Assembly: GCA_964545045.1 (NCBI GenBank)
Contig: CAZJEN010000001.1
Coordinates: 1 to 64,000 of the forward strand
DNA from: SIG307 sp964545045
GTDB taxonomy: Bacteria; Bacillota; Clostridia; Lachnospirales; Lachnospiraceae
Direction: 5' to 3'
DNA length: 64,000 nt
Shown: positions 18,025 through 26,419 of the stretch, one piece after another
Layout of the letters: every line of letters starts with the position of its first letter
How positions within the stretch are numbered: the stretch's first letter is position 1
Notes under the pieces: model-generated
Told to the model about the DNA's origin: nothing
Databases searched by the model: none
What the model saw: the letters and a program-made list of their open reading frames with translations, nothing else
Program-made: the position numbers and the translations under genes

Positions 18025-20286
18025 ATGAAAAAGAGAAATACCTGTCTGGCGATTCTTGCCATGACAACCATGTTATTTGCTGCCTGCGGAACAAAGCCGA
18101 CGGACGTAACTCCGACGGATGCTCCGAAGGCAACGGAGGCTCCGGCAGCAACGGAAACGCCGGAAGCAACCGAGACTCCGGCGGCAACGGAAGCACCAGA
18201 AGCGACCGCAACCACGGCACCGACCGCTACTCCGGAGCCGACGGCGACTCCGGTACCGACTGAGGCACCGGCACCGACCGAGGCACCGAAGCCGACGGAA
18301 GCACCGAAGGCAACAGAAGCTCCGGCAGAGGTTGAACTTGATATCACCTATGATTTTAACAAGATGATGTATCAGGGATCCTACGGCACCGTATATGAGG
18401 TAAAGGCAGACGGTTCCATTGATCTTCAGTTTGAAGGTCAGTATCAGGAAATTAAACTTAACCTTCCGGAAGGAATCGACATGTCTTACTGTTATGCGGT
18501 AACGGTAAAGGCAATGAGCTCCTACGGACCGCTTTCCTTTAAGATTTATGACGAAGCAGGCAATCAGCTTTTTGTTGAGTATGCGTTAGTGAGTGATACG
18601 GCAACTGATTTTAAGCTTTCTCCGAGTGTGGCAGAGACTGCTTATGGTATCGGTCTTATGGCTCTGGATGCAAAGGATGATTTCAGCCAGTATAAGGCAA
18701 CCGTTTACAGTGTAACTTTCCATATGGACGAAGAGTACGCAAAGCTCGGTCAGGAAGAGCCGACTGTAGAAGAGACCTATTCTCCGATTGTAACCGACGG
18801 TTCCAATGTAGAGCTGGAAGCAAAGTGGAAGGCTGAGTTCGAGGGTCTCACTTTATCTGAAACTTTAAAGAAAATCGGCTACGATGCACCGGTTATGACC
18901 CAGCGTTACGGTGCTGACCCGTGTGCAATGGTATATGACGGCCGAGTGTATATTTACATGACCAATGATGTAGTAGAGTACAATGCACAGGGAAAGGCAA
19001 TTGAGAATACCTACGGTAAGATTAATACCTTAAATGTAATTTCTTCCGCAGACCTTGTAAACTGGACCGACCACGGTTCCATTAATGCGGCAGGAAGAAA
19101 GGGTGCGTCCACCTGGGGTAACAACTCATGGGCACCGACTGCAGGTTACAAAGAAATCGACGGAAAGATGAAGTTCTTCGTTTACTTTGCAAACGGCGGT
19201 AACGGTATCGGTGTACTGACTTCCGATAGTCCGACCGGTCCGTTCGTAGATCCGATCGGTAAGCCGCTCATTTCCCGTTCTACGCCGAACTGTGCAAATG
19301 TAGACTGGTTATTTGACCCGGCAGTATTGGTTGAGGAAGATGGCAGTGCATACCTTTACTTTGGTGGCGGTGTGCCGGCAGGTAAGGCAGCAAATCCGGG
19401 TACCGGACGTGTGGTTAAGTTAGGCGATGATATGATTAGCCTTGCGTGTGATCCGGTAGCCTTCGATATCCCGTACTTGTTCGAGGATTCTGCAATCAAT
19501 AAGGTGGGTGACACCTATATTTACTCTTATTGTACCAACTGGAACGTAGATGCTGCAGGTAAGTCAAAGTACGGCTTTGCCAATGCACAGATTGCATACA
19601 TGACCTCTAAGGATCCGATGGGTCCGTTTGAGTATGTAGGTGTTGTATTCAAGAACCAGAACGATTATTTCCCGGGGAACGGCGGAAACAATCACCATAG
19701 TATTTTCTATTTTGAGGGTGAGTGGTATATTACCTACCATACCCGTATTGCAAGTAATCAGGTAGGTCTTTCCGGCTTGAATTACCGTTCCACTCATGTA
19801 ACCCAGATTAAGATGCTGGAGGAAGGTGTATTCGAAAAGCTTGCAAAGACCAACAAAGAGTCTTTGGTACAGGTAAACAGCTTCAATCCGTACGATAAGG
19901 TAGAGGCAGAGACCATGGCAACCATGGGTGGCATCAATACCCAGCCGGCAGATGATGTAAGTAAGAAGTACGGCTCCGGTAATATGGAGCTTTGCGAGAT
20001 TGAGTCCGGTGACTGGGTGGCATTGTATGGTGTTGACTTCGGTAGCGAGGGTGCAACTAAGTTTACGGCTGCTGTAAGAGCACAGGAAGGTCAGACCGGT
20101 GCAATTCAGATTCGTCTGGACGGCTTGGACGGACAGGTAGTAGGTTATCTGGATGTGAGCGCAGGTGCGGACGGAATGTATCATGAAATTACGGTTGATT
20201 TATTAAAGCAGGTAACCGGAGAGCATAAGTTAGTATTTGTATTCTGCGGCGAGGGTTATACGGTAGATTACTGGCAGTTCCAGTAA
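18025..20286 (+). CDS. GH43-CBM6 lipoprotein with an extra N-terminal beta-sandwich module
   Basis: This is a 753-residue lipoprotein with lipobox LFAAC (Cys21), then about 80 residues of ATEAP/PTE-type linker. A 135-residue module at about 108-245 starts with YDFNKMMYQGSYGTVYEV and ends near YSVTFHMDE. A GH43 propeller follows at about 265-600 (GADPCAMVYDGRVYIYMTND, WLFDPAVLVEEDG, YLFEDSAINKVGDTYI), then a CBM6 domain at about 618-753. The extra module closely resembles one in the GH10 lipoprotein at 27671; it is probably a xylan-binding domain but I cannot name its family. It is the third GH43-CBM6 copy in tandem. AAAGGAGG precedes the ATG. Confidence 0.9.
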   Translation: MKKRNTCLAILAMTTMLFAACGTKPTDVTPTDAPKATEAPAATETPEATETPAATEAPEATATTAPTATPEPTATPVPTEAPAPTEAPKPTEAPKATEAPAEVELDITYDFNKMMYQGSYGTVYEVKADGSIDLQFEGQYQEIKLNLPEGIDMSYCYAVTVKAMSSYGPLSFKIYDEAGNQLFVEYALVSDTATDFKLSPSVAETAYGIGLMALDAKDDFSQYKATVYSVTFHMDEEYAKLGQEEPTVEETYSPIVTDGSNVELEAKWKAEFEGLTLSETLKKIGYDAPVMTQRYGADPCAMVYDGRVYIYMTNDVVEYNAQGKAIENTYGKINTLNVISSADLVNWTDHGSINAAGRKGASTWGNNSWAPTAGYKEIDGKMKFFVYFANGGNGIGVLTSDSPTGPFVDPIGKPLISRSTPNCANVDWLFDPAVLVEEDGSAYLYFGGGVPAGKAANPGTGRVVKLGDDMISLACDPVAFDIPYLFEDSAINKVGDTYIYSYCTNWNVDAAGKSKYGFANAQIAYMTSKDPMGPFEYVGVVFKNQNDYFPGNGGNNHHSIFYFEGEWYITYHTRIASNQVGLSGLNYRSTHVTQIKMLEEGVFEKLAKTNKESLVQVNSFNPYDKVEAETMATMGGINTQPADDVSKKYGSGNMELCEIESGDWVALYGVDFGSEGATKFTAAVRAQEGQTGAIQIRLDGLDGQVVGYLDVSAGADGMYHEITVDLLKQVTGEHKLVFVFCGEGYTVDYWQFQ

Positions 20287-20301
20287 AGAAAGGATGGTAG
20301 C

Positions 20302-21591
20302 ATGAGAAAGTTACGGTATTATTTCGGTGTAATGGCACTGGGAATGGTTTTGTTTGCGGCTTGCGGACAAAAGCAGGGAGATATGCCGTTACCGACCGAG
20401 GCTCCGCAGATGACCGGGGAGCCGGAAGCTACAGCGACGCCGGAACCGACGGCAACGCCGAAGCCGACGCAAAAACCGACCCCGACTCCGATGGGGACCA
20501 ATTTGCCGGAGGGAATCAATTTAAAGAATACCTACGGAAAGACCTTCGGAAGATTGGGAACCTGTATTAATTCGTTTCAGATGAGTGATCTTACTGTATG
20601 GAAACTGTTGGAACAGCATTATAACAGTATCACTATGGAAAATGAGATGAAGCCGGATTCGATATTGGGCGGTGGTAACCCGACGAAGCTTTCTATAGAA
20701 GAGGCTAAGGAATTAGGCTATGTGATTCCGGACAACTACAAGGAAGATGTAGTTCCGAAGTTGAATTTTTACTTTACAGACAGAGCCATTGACCTTTGCG
20801 TGAAGTATGATTTGGGGCTTCGCGGTCATACGCTGGTATGGCATTCCCAGACTCCGGGGTGGTTCTTCAGAGAAAACTTTGACCGGAACGGTGCGCTTGT
20901 ATCGCCGGAAGTCATGGATGCACGTTTGGAGTTTTACATTCGTTCCGTTATGGGACATGTGTATGACAACGAAAACGGTACTGTAGTGTATTCATGGGAT
21001 GTTGTAAATGAATTTATTCATTCTGACGGTGTAGGCTGGCAGGAGGTTTATGGACAGGAAGGAATACAGGCGGGATTTGTAAAGAAAGCATTCCAGATTG
21101 CGGATGATGTGTTAAAGCAGTACGGAATCAGAGACCAGGTATCCCTTCTTTACAATGACTACGGTACCTATGGTATAATAGCGCAGATTTTGGAATTGTT
21201 AGAGTTCATTAATTCCGACGGAAAGATTTGTGACGGTGTAGGTATGCAGTCTCATCTTTCGGATAATGATGATCCGCATCCGATTAAGTATATTACCGCT
21301 ATGAAGAAGTTTTTAGAGGCGGGATACGAAGTACAGATTACGGAGCTTGATGTAGGAAGTACCAATGAAATTTATCAGGCAAATTACTATTATGACCTGA
21401 TGAAGAGAATTTTGCAGCTGAAGCAGGAAGGCGCAAATATCACCGGTATTACGTTGTGGGGATTTGCGGACACCAATTCCTGGCGTTCGGATGAAAAGCC
21501 GTTATTGTATAAGACGTATAAGACTCCGAAGGCATCTTATTATAAGGTGCTGGAGGCTTATGTAGACGCAGGACTTTATACGGAAGAATAG
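20302..21591 (+). CDS. GH10 endo-1,4-beta-xylanase lipoprotein
   Basis: This 429-residue lipoprotein has lipobox LFAAC (Cys21) and a Thr/Pro/Glu linker to about residue 70, then a complete GH10 barrel. The acid/base Glu is in WDVVNEFIHSDG and the nucleophile Glu in QITELDVG. Other GH10 blocks are ITMENEMKPD, GHTLVWHSQTP and ITLWGFADTNSWR. It cuts internal xylan bonds at the cell surface and would supply oligosaccharides to the GH43 and GH8 enzymes. Unlike its paralogue at 27671 it has no additional module before the catalytic domain. It is the last gene of the array, 16 bases after the GH43 gene, and is followed by a strong terminator. Confidence 0.95.
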   Translation: MRKLRYYFGVMALGMVLFAACGQKQGDMPLPTEAPQMTGEPEATATPEPTATPKPTQKPTPTPMGTNLPEGINLKNTYGKTFGRLGTCINSFQMSDLTVWKLLEQHYNSITMENEMKPDSILGGGNPTKLSIEEAKELGYVIPDNYKEDVVPKLNFYFTDRAIDLCVKYDLGLRGHTLVWHSQTPGWFFRENFDRNGALVSPEVMDARLEFYIRSVMGHVYDNENGTVVYSWDVVNEFIHSDGVGWQEVYGQEGIQAGFVKKAFQIADDVLKQYGIRDQVSLLYNDYGTYGIIAQILELLEFINSDGKICDGVGMQSHLSDNDDPHPIKYITAMKKFLEAGYEVQITELDVGSTNEIYQANYYYDLMKRILQLKQEGANITGITLWGFADTNSWRSDEKPLLYKTYKTPKASYYKVLEAYVDAGLYTEE

Positions 21592-21603
21592 TAAAACCAT
21601 GAA

Positions 21604-21641
21604 GGAACAGAATTTTGTAAAAGGAATTCTGTTCCTTTTTT
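21604..21641 (+). terminator. Rho-independent terminator of the xylan operon
   Basis: GGAACAGAATT and AATTCTGTTCC form a perfect 11-bp stem around a ten-base loop, followed directly by six T residues. It ends the array that starts at the GH43 beta-xylosidase gene. Confidence 0.9.
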
Positions 21642-21705
21642 GTATTTACCACTTTACAAAACCGCATTGCTGTGCTAGAATTGGTACGTCAAAAATCAAA
21701 AGAGA

Positions 21706-21804
21706 AGCAGAGTAGGAATTTGCGCGTTAAGTGTCTGTCGGACGGGGAGTTGCCGACGGAACGAAAAGAGGAATCTTGCGGTGCAGGTTTCGCATCCCGC
21801 TGCT
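21706..21804 (+). promoter_or_regulatory. Tetrahydrofolate (THF) riboswitch
   Basis: The segment starts and ends with a pairing stem (AGCAG at 21706, CTGCT at 21800). It carries the strongly conserved THF-aptamer core GCGTTAAGTGTCTGTCGG, a GGGGAGTTGCCGACGG arm, and the closing strand GGTGCAGG. The downstream gene is a folate ECF importer with folC behind it, the classic context for this RNA in Clostridia. Binding of reduced folates would lower expression when folate is plentiful. The expression platform between 21805 and 21913 was not resolved by eye. Confidence 0.88.
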
Positions 21805-21913
21805 ACAAATAGGCATTCCCTATTGTTGTAGCTGTTGCAGGACGACCGCGTCGGAACCGGATGTGGTGTTCTTTTCTGTGATTGCGACAAATACAACGAA
21901 AGGGGATTTTTTT

Positions 21914-22597
21914 ATGCGTATAAAAGAATCGGCAAAAGAATTCGGCAAAACCAAATCTTTGGTTGCCATGGCAATGTTACTGGCTCTCAGATTGGCCCTC
22001 GGTTATGTCACCAACATCCAGCTTACGGAGAGTATCAAAATCGGCTTCACTATTTTCCCTACCACCATTGCATGTATGATGTTCGGTCCGGTACCGGGCT
22101 TGGCAATGGGAGGAGCTGCGGATTTGATTGGTTTCTTTTTAAAGCCGACAGGACCGTTTTTCCCGGGCTATACGTTAGACAGTATGGTGGCCGGCTTCCT
22201 TTACGGTTGTTTCTTTTATAAGAGAGAAAAACTTACAATTTGGAGAGTTATGGCGGCACTTGCTACCGTAACGGTAGTGGTGAATCTTTGTATGACCACC
22301 AGTTGGATTTCGATTCAGTACGGGGTAAAGGATTTTGGACTGTTTTTCCGTGACAGTGAGGCTGCATGGGAGAGTTTTCGGTTAAAATTTGCGGCAATTT
22401 TCGGAGGCCGTTTTGTAAAAAATGCGATTATGTATCCGATTAACGTTATCGGTGTATATTTCTTCCTGGCGGCGGTGCGGGAGATTCCGGTACTGCGGCC
22501 GATGATAAACGACGGAAAGATATTGGTACCGAGATTGCTTCGTTGGGAGAACCCGGAGAAAAGAAAGAAGCGGGAGCAAGAAGAGCTTTCGGAATAA
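21914..22597 (+). CDS. folT: Folate ECF transporter S component
   Basis: This 227-residue membrane protein has about six helices and serves as the substrate-binding S component of an energy-coupling factor importer for folate. Hallmarks are LALRLALGYVTNIQL near the N-terminus, FTIFPTTIACMMFGPVPGLAMGGAADLIGF with the conserved GxxAD-type motif, and PTGPFFPGYTLDSMVAGFLYG. The ATP-binding and T components are not in the window, as expected for a shared EcfAAT module. The start is the ATG behind AAAGGGG at 21914; an open frame extends upstream through the riboswitch but is not credible as protein. The THF riboswitch and folC support folate specificity. Confidence 0.92.
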   Translation: MRIKESAKEFGKTKSLVAMAMLLALRLALGYVTNIQLTESIKIGFTIFPTTIACMMFGPVPGLAMGGAADLIGFFLKPTGPFFPGYTLDSMVAGFLYGCFFYKREKLTIWRVMAALATVTVVVNLCMTTSWISIQYGVKDFGLFFRDSEAAWESFRLKFAAIFGGRFVKNAIMYPINVIGVYFFLAAVREIPVLRPMINDGKILVPRLLRWENPEKRKKREQEELSE

Positions 22598-22647
22598 ACC
22601 GGGAATCTTCGGAGCATTAGGATGCCAAAAGGAGAAAGGGTAAAGAA

Positions 22648-23925
22648 ATGACCTACAGCGAAGCATTGGACTACATCCATAGTCTGTATTGGCGTGGAAA
22701 AAAGAGTGGGTTGGAGAAAACAAAAGAATTATTGGAGTTGTGCGGACATCCGGAGCGGGAGCTTCGTTGTATACATATTGCCGGAACCAACGGCAAGGGA
22801 AGTACCGCGGCAATGCTTGACTCGATTTGCAGATGCGCAGGAATGAAGACCGGTTTATATACGTCTCCGTACATTGTGCGGTACAATGAGCGTATTCAGG
22901 TTGCCGGGCAACAGATCCCGGACGAAACACTGGCACGACTTACCGAGTATTTATCCGGGCTTGTGGAGCAGATGGAGATACCGCCCAGTGAGTTTGAGTT
23001 CGGTACGGTATTGGCGTTCTTGTATTTTAAGGAACAGCAGTGCGACCCGGTGATTTTGGAAACGGGATTGGGCGGCGCCTTTGATTCCACCAATGTGATT
23101 GAGAATCCTTTGTTGTGTATTATTACGGCGTTGGGGCTTGACCATACGGCGCAGCTGGGCAATACCATGAAGGAGATTGCGGAGGCAAAGGCCGGTATTA
23201 TTAAGCCGGGGGTTCCTGTGGTGTTCTATGGCGAGAACGAGGATGGCGAGGAGGTTATTCAGGCGCGTTGTAAGGAATGTAATACAACACTTGCAATGCC
23301 GGATTTTTCCAGGCTGGTTTCGGAAAAGGTCGGAACGGTGTTTGAACGACAAGTATTTTCTTACGGTTCCTGGGAGCATACGGAGTTGTCTCTTACGGGC
23401 TTGTATCAGCAAAAAAATGCAACAGTAGTGCTGGAGGCGGTAAAACTGTTGAGAATGCTCGGTGTGGAGCTTTCGGAAGGTGCGGTACGGGAAGGCCTGC
23501 GAACGGTATACTGGCAGGCAAGATTAGAAGTGCTTTCGGAGAAGCCGCTGCTTTTGGCGGATGGTTCTCATAATCCCCAGGGAATGCAGGCAACGGTGGA
23601 AAGCCTTAAGCAGTATTTTCCAGAGAAGAAGCTTCAGTTTGTATTCGGTGCAATGGCGGATAAAGAATTGGATGTGATGATTCCGATGTTTTTGCCTTTG
23701 GCTAAGAAGGTGTATGTTACGGCACCGTCTATGCCTCGGGCAATGAAGCCGGAGGAACTGTTGACGGTTTGCAAAAAGCATTGCGGGGAGGCGCAGATTG
23801 AATTTGTGATTTGCAAGACACCGAAGGATACTTTGGAATTGGTAAAAGCTCAGGCTGAAGATGAAACAATTGTTGTAATAGGTTCCCTCTATTTGGTGGG
23901 TGAAATAAAACAGGTGTTGGCATAA
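22648..23925 (+). CDS. folC: Bifunctional folylpolyglutamate synthase/dihydrofolate synthase
   Basis: This 425-residue Mur-ligase-family enzyme adds glutamate to folates, trapping imported folate in the cell. The P-loop AGTNGKGSTAAML is at about residues 45-58. Other family blocks are TGLYTSPYIVRYNERIQV, ETGLGGAFDSTNV, LGLDHTAQLGNT with the metal and ATP site, EAKAGIIKPGVPVV, and DGSHNPQGMQAT for glutamate binding. The gene follows folT by 50 bases with GGAGAAAGG before its ATG. It most likely shares the folT transcript and so the THF riboswitch. Confidence 0.95.
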   Translation: MTYSEALDYIHSLYWRGKKSGLEKTKELLELCGHPERELRCIHIAGTNGKGSTAAMLDSICRCAGMKTGLYTSPYIVRYNERIQVAGQQIPDETLARLTEYLSGLVEQMEIPPSEFEFGTVLAFLYFKEQQCDPVILETGLGGAFDSTNVIENPLLCIITALGLDHTAQLGNTMKEIAEAKAGIIKPGVPVVFYGENEDGEEVIQARCKECNTTLAMPDFSRLVSEKVGTVFERQVFSYGSWEHTELSLTGLYQQKNATVVLEAVKLLRMLGVELSEGAVREGLRTVYWQARLEVLSEKPLLLADGSHNPQGMQATVESLKQYFPEKKLQFVFGAMADKELDVMIPMFLPLAKKVYVTAPSMPRAMKPEELLTVCKKHCGEAQIEFVICKTPKDTLELVKAQAEDETIVVIGSLYLVGEIKQVLA

Positions 23926-23945
23926 GCCGACACCTGTTTGTTGTT
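23911..23945 (+). terminator. Rho-independent terminator after folC
   Basis: CAGGTGTTGG pairs with CCGACACCTG around GCATAAG-type loop sequence, followed by TTTGTTGTT. It overlaps the last codons and stop of folC. A further TTCCGC-AA-GCGGAA hairpin at 23957-23970 may terminate the convergent minus-strand gene. Confidence 0.75.
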
Positions 23946-23984
23946 CTGTAGTAAACTTCCGCAAGCGGAACTCTGTTTTATAGA

Positions 23985-25028
23985 CTAGTTCTCATCATTT
24001 TCCGGCGCCGGCATAAAGGTGAAAAGGCGGCCGGAAGAGATATCATATCCGTGACACACGGTTTCCGCGAAATCGGTAAAGAAGAGATAATCGGAAACGG
24101 TGTTTAAATTTTTATAGTCGCCGTTTAGCAGTTCCGTTACTTTCTGCGAGGAAATGTCGTAGCGGCAAAGGCGGTTGTTCTTTCCGTCGTCTACCTGATA
24201 AAACAAAGTACGACCGTCCTTGGAAATGTTGTAGGCCGAGATTCGTTCATCACTGATCAGGGTAGCGGTATCGCTTGTGTTCGGCAGATAGAACAAGGAG
24301 TAATCGTGCGTCTGGGAAAGGAAATAGGTGCCGTTTGATGTAACAATCGGCTGATAACAGTCAATTTCCGCAACCCGTGAGGTGCTTCCTGTCTCAGGAA
24401 GGAGTGCATGCAGGCTGTGGTCATCCGAGACTCCTGCGTAATAGAGGTAACCGTCTTTGAAGCTTGCCGGTGTGAAATAATCCGAAGAGAGAAGGGAAGC
24501 CTTCTCCTCTTCCGTATTAACCGGAAGCGTGTATAAATCATAGTTGCCGTCGGCTCCGTGAGCCTGATAAAATAGAGTGTTTCCGCCCAGCAATACCGCA
24601 CCGCAAGCATTCGGATACAGTCTGGTAAGAGCCTCTTTTTTTAATTGCAGACGATAAATTCCGGTGTCCAGAATATCGAATACAGTATTGCCGTAGGTAT
24701 TCTGGCGATAATTGATTCGGGAGTAATATATGAAATGGGACGCGGAATCCGGATTCAGGTATTCTACGGAATCACGATGAACGCATACGATGTCTTCCAA
24801 ATCATGGGTGGCCCGGTACAAGCGGAAATTGTCTGCAAGGTTTGCAAAATAGATATAATCCGCATCCTCCGCAAAAAGACCGCGGTTGTAAATATTTCCT
24901 GCGGTGTTTCCTGTGTAGTCCGGAGGATTTTCCGGTAACCTGGAGCTGATTTTTAGAAGTAAAAACGCAATGACAAGGATACAAACTACAATGACGGTAA
25001 TAAGGATGCTTTTTAATCGTTTGTTCAT
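23985..25028 (-). CDS. DUF5050-type beta-propeller protein, membrane anchored
   Basis: This 347-residue protein has an N-terminal signal anchor (residues 6-26). The rest is built of repeated beta strands with YIYFAN, FIYYSR, LFYQAH, YLYYAG and LFYQVD motifs, as in DUF5050/TolB-like propellers common in Lachnospiraceae. The GNIYNRGLFAEDADYIYF block is typical of the DUF5050 family. It should face the outside of the cell. Its function is unknown. It is a single gene converging on folC and divergent from pheA. Confidence 0.75.
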   Translation of the reverse strand: MNKRLKSILITVIVVCILVIAFLLLKISSRLPENPPDYTGNTAGNIYNRGLFAEDADYIYFANLADNFRLYRATHDLEDIVCVHRDSVEYLNPDSASHFIYYSRINYRQNTYGNTVFDILDTGIYRLQLKKEALTRLYPNACGAVLLGGNTLFYQAHGADGNYDLYTLPVNTEEEKASLLSSDYFTPASFKDGYLYYAGVSDDHSLHALLPETGSTSRVAEIDCYQPIVTSNGTYFLSQTHDYSLFYLPNTSDTATLISDERISAYNISKDGRTLFYQVDDGKNNRLCRYDISSQKVTELLNGDYKNLNTVSDYLFFTDFAETVCHGYDISSGRLFTFMPAPENDEN

Positions 25029-25186
25029 TATGAAAACCTCCGTTCAGAGTAAAAGATTCAAAGTACATTCTAAATACATTTTAACATTCTGAGGCAGAAA
25101 GTCAAGAAATCCGTTGCTTTTTTAGAGGTAACAAAGTATAATCATTGTTGGTATAAAAGCAAGGTGGGAAGCAAAGGAGAAATTGT

Positions 25187-26323
25187 ATGAAAGATCTTGC
25201 ACAATGCAGAAAAGAAATTGATGAAATCGATGCAAAGATGACCTCTTTATTCGAAGAGAGAATGCAGATTGCAGCAGAGGTGGCAGAGTATAAGAGGATT
25301 TCCGGAAAAAAAGTATTTGATAAGCAGCGGGAGGATGAAAAGCTGGATACAGTGGAAAAATCCGCTTCCAATGCATACTTTGGTCGGGGACTTCGGGAAT
25401 TGTTTTCTCAGATTATGTCTTTGAGTCGCAAGTATCAGTATACCATGTTGGCGGATAAAGGGCAGAATGGGTTTGCGCAGGTGGACGCACTTGTTTGCGA
25501 GCCGGAGGACACGGTGGCGTTTTTCGGAGAGTCCGGTTCTTATACCGAGCAGGCGCTGATAAGTGCGCTCGGAGAGGAATGTGAACGGAAGTCTTGTCCG
25601 ACCTTTGCTGCTGTAGTGGAGGCGGTAGAGACAGGAACGGCAAAGTATGGTGTGGTTCCGATTGAAAATACAACCACGGGGGATATTTCCGATTTGTATG
25701 ATTTGATGGCAGAGCATGCGGTATATCCGGTGGCGGAACAGGTGATTAAGATAGAGCACGTGCTGGCGGCACCGGAGGGAGCCACGGAAGAGGGAATCAA
25801 AGAGGTGTATTCCCATCCGCAGGCATTGTTGCAGTGCAGCGGATATTTTGCGAAACGTCCGGAACTTTTGCAAAGAGCCTGCTCCAGTACTTCCGGTTGT
25901 GCATTGGAAGTGGCACAGAATAAGGATGTGACAAAGGCAGCCATTGCTTCGGAAATTGCGGCAAAGCGTTACGGCCTTACGGTATTGCGTCGTGGTTTAA
26001 ACAATCAGAATATCAATTCCACCCGCTTTTTGGTGCTTTCCAAAGAGAAGGTGTTTACGGCAGAGGCGGACAAAGTCAGCATTTGCTTTGAAATTGCCCA
26101 TGAATCCGGTTCTCTTTATCGGATTTTGAGTCACTTGATTTATAACGATCTGAATATGACGAAGATTGAATCCAGACCGATTCCGGGGAAGCAGTTCGAA
26201 TACCGCTTCTTTGTAGACTTCGATGGAAAAATGTCGGAGCCGGCAGTGCAGAACGCACTTACGGGTATCAGAGAAGAGGCATCACGTCTGAAAGTTCTCG
26301 GTTGTTACAAATCATTCATTTAA
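25187..26323 (+). CDS. pheA: Bifunctional chorismate mutase/prephenate dehydratase (P-protein)
   Basis: This protein converts chorismate to prephenate and then phenylpyruvate for phenylalanine synthesis. Residues 1-85 form an AroQ-type chorismate mutase (CRKEIDEIDAKMTSLFEERM, KVFDKQREDE). Residues 110-285 are the prephenate dehydratase domain (FFGESGSYTEQA, GVVPIENTTTGDIS, YSHPQALLQC, NINSTRFLVLS with the catalytic Thr-Arg-Phe). Residues 295-375 are an ACT domain (HESGSLYRILSHL, ESRPIPGKQFEYRFFVDF) that usually mediates phenylalanine feedback. All parts are full length. It stands alone, with GGAGAAATTGT before the ATG. Confidence 0.96.
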   Translation: MKDLAQCRKEIDEIDAKMTSLFEERMQIAAEVAEYKRISGKKVFDKQREDEKLDTVEKSASNAYFGRGLRELFSQIMSLSRKYQYTMLADKGQNGFAQVDALVCEPEDTVAFFGESGSYTEQALISALGEECERKSCPTFAAVVEAVETGTAKYGVVPIENTTTGDISDLYDLMAEHAVYPVAEQVIKIEHVLAAPEGATEEGIKEVYSHPQALLQCSGYFAKRPELLQRACSSTSGCALEVAQNKDVTKAAIASEIAAKRYGLTVLRRGLNNQNINSTRFLVLSKEKVFTAEADKVSICFEIAHESGSLYRILSHLIYNDLNMTKIESRPIPGKQFEYRFFVDFDGKMSEPAVQNALTGIREEASRLKVLGCYKSFI

Positions 26324-26419
26324 ACAACATTTATTAATGGAATCATCACAAATTAGACAAACTTTACAGATACAATAGATAGAGAAATAGGTTGGGAAAG
26401 GTTTGTCAGGAGGTTTGTT

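Noticed and set aside
18049..18340. Repetitive DNA considered as a tandem repeat or CRISPR-like array
   Set aside because: The repeats are short, irregular codons for an ATEAP/PTE linker within an intact lipoprotein gene.
18119..18367. Arg/Gln-rich frame overlapping the linker of the 18025 lipoprotein
   Set aside because: It is a frame shift of the repetitive ACG/GCA/CCG linker codons, not an independent protein.
21731..21913. N-terminal extension of the FolT frame through the riboswitch
   Set aside because: The sequence is explained by the THF aptamer, and the ATG at 21914 has a ribosome site and a typical S-component start.
25247..25873. 208-codon open frame antisense to pheA
   Set aside because: It lies wholly within pheA, is rich in rare-looking residues and has no start signal.
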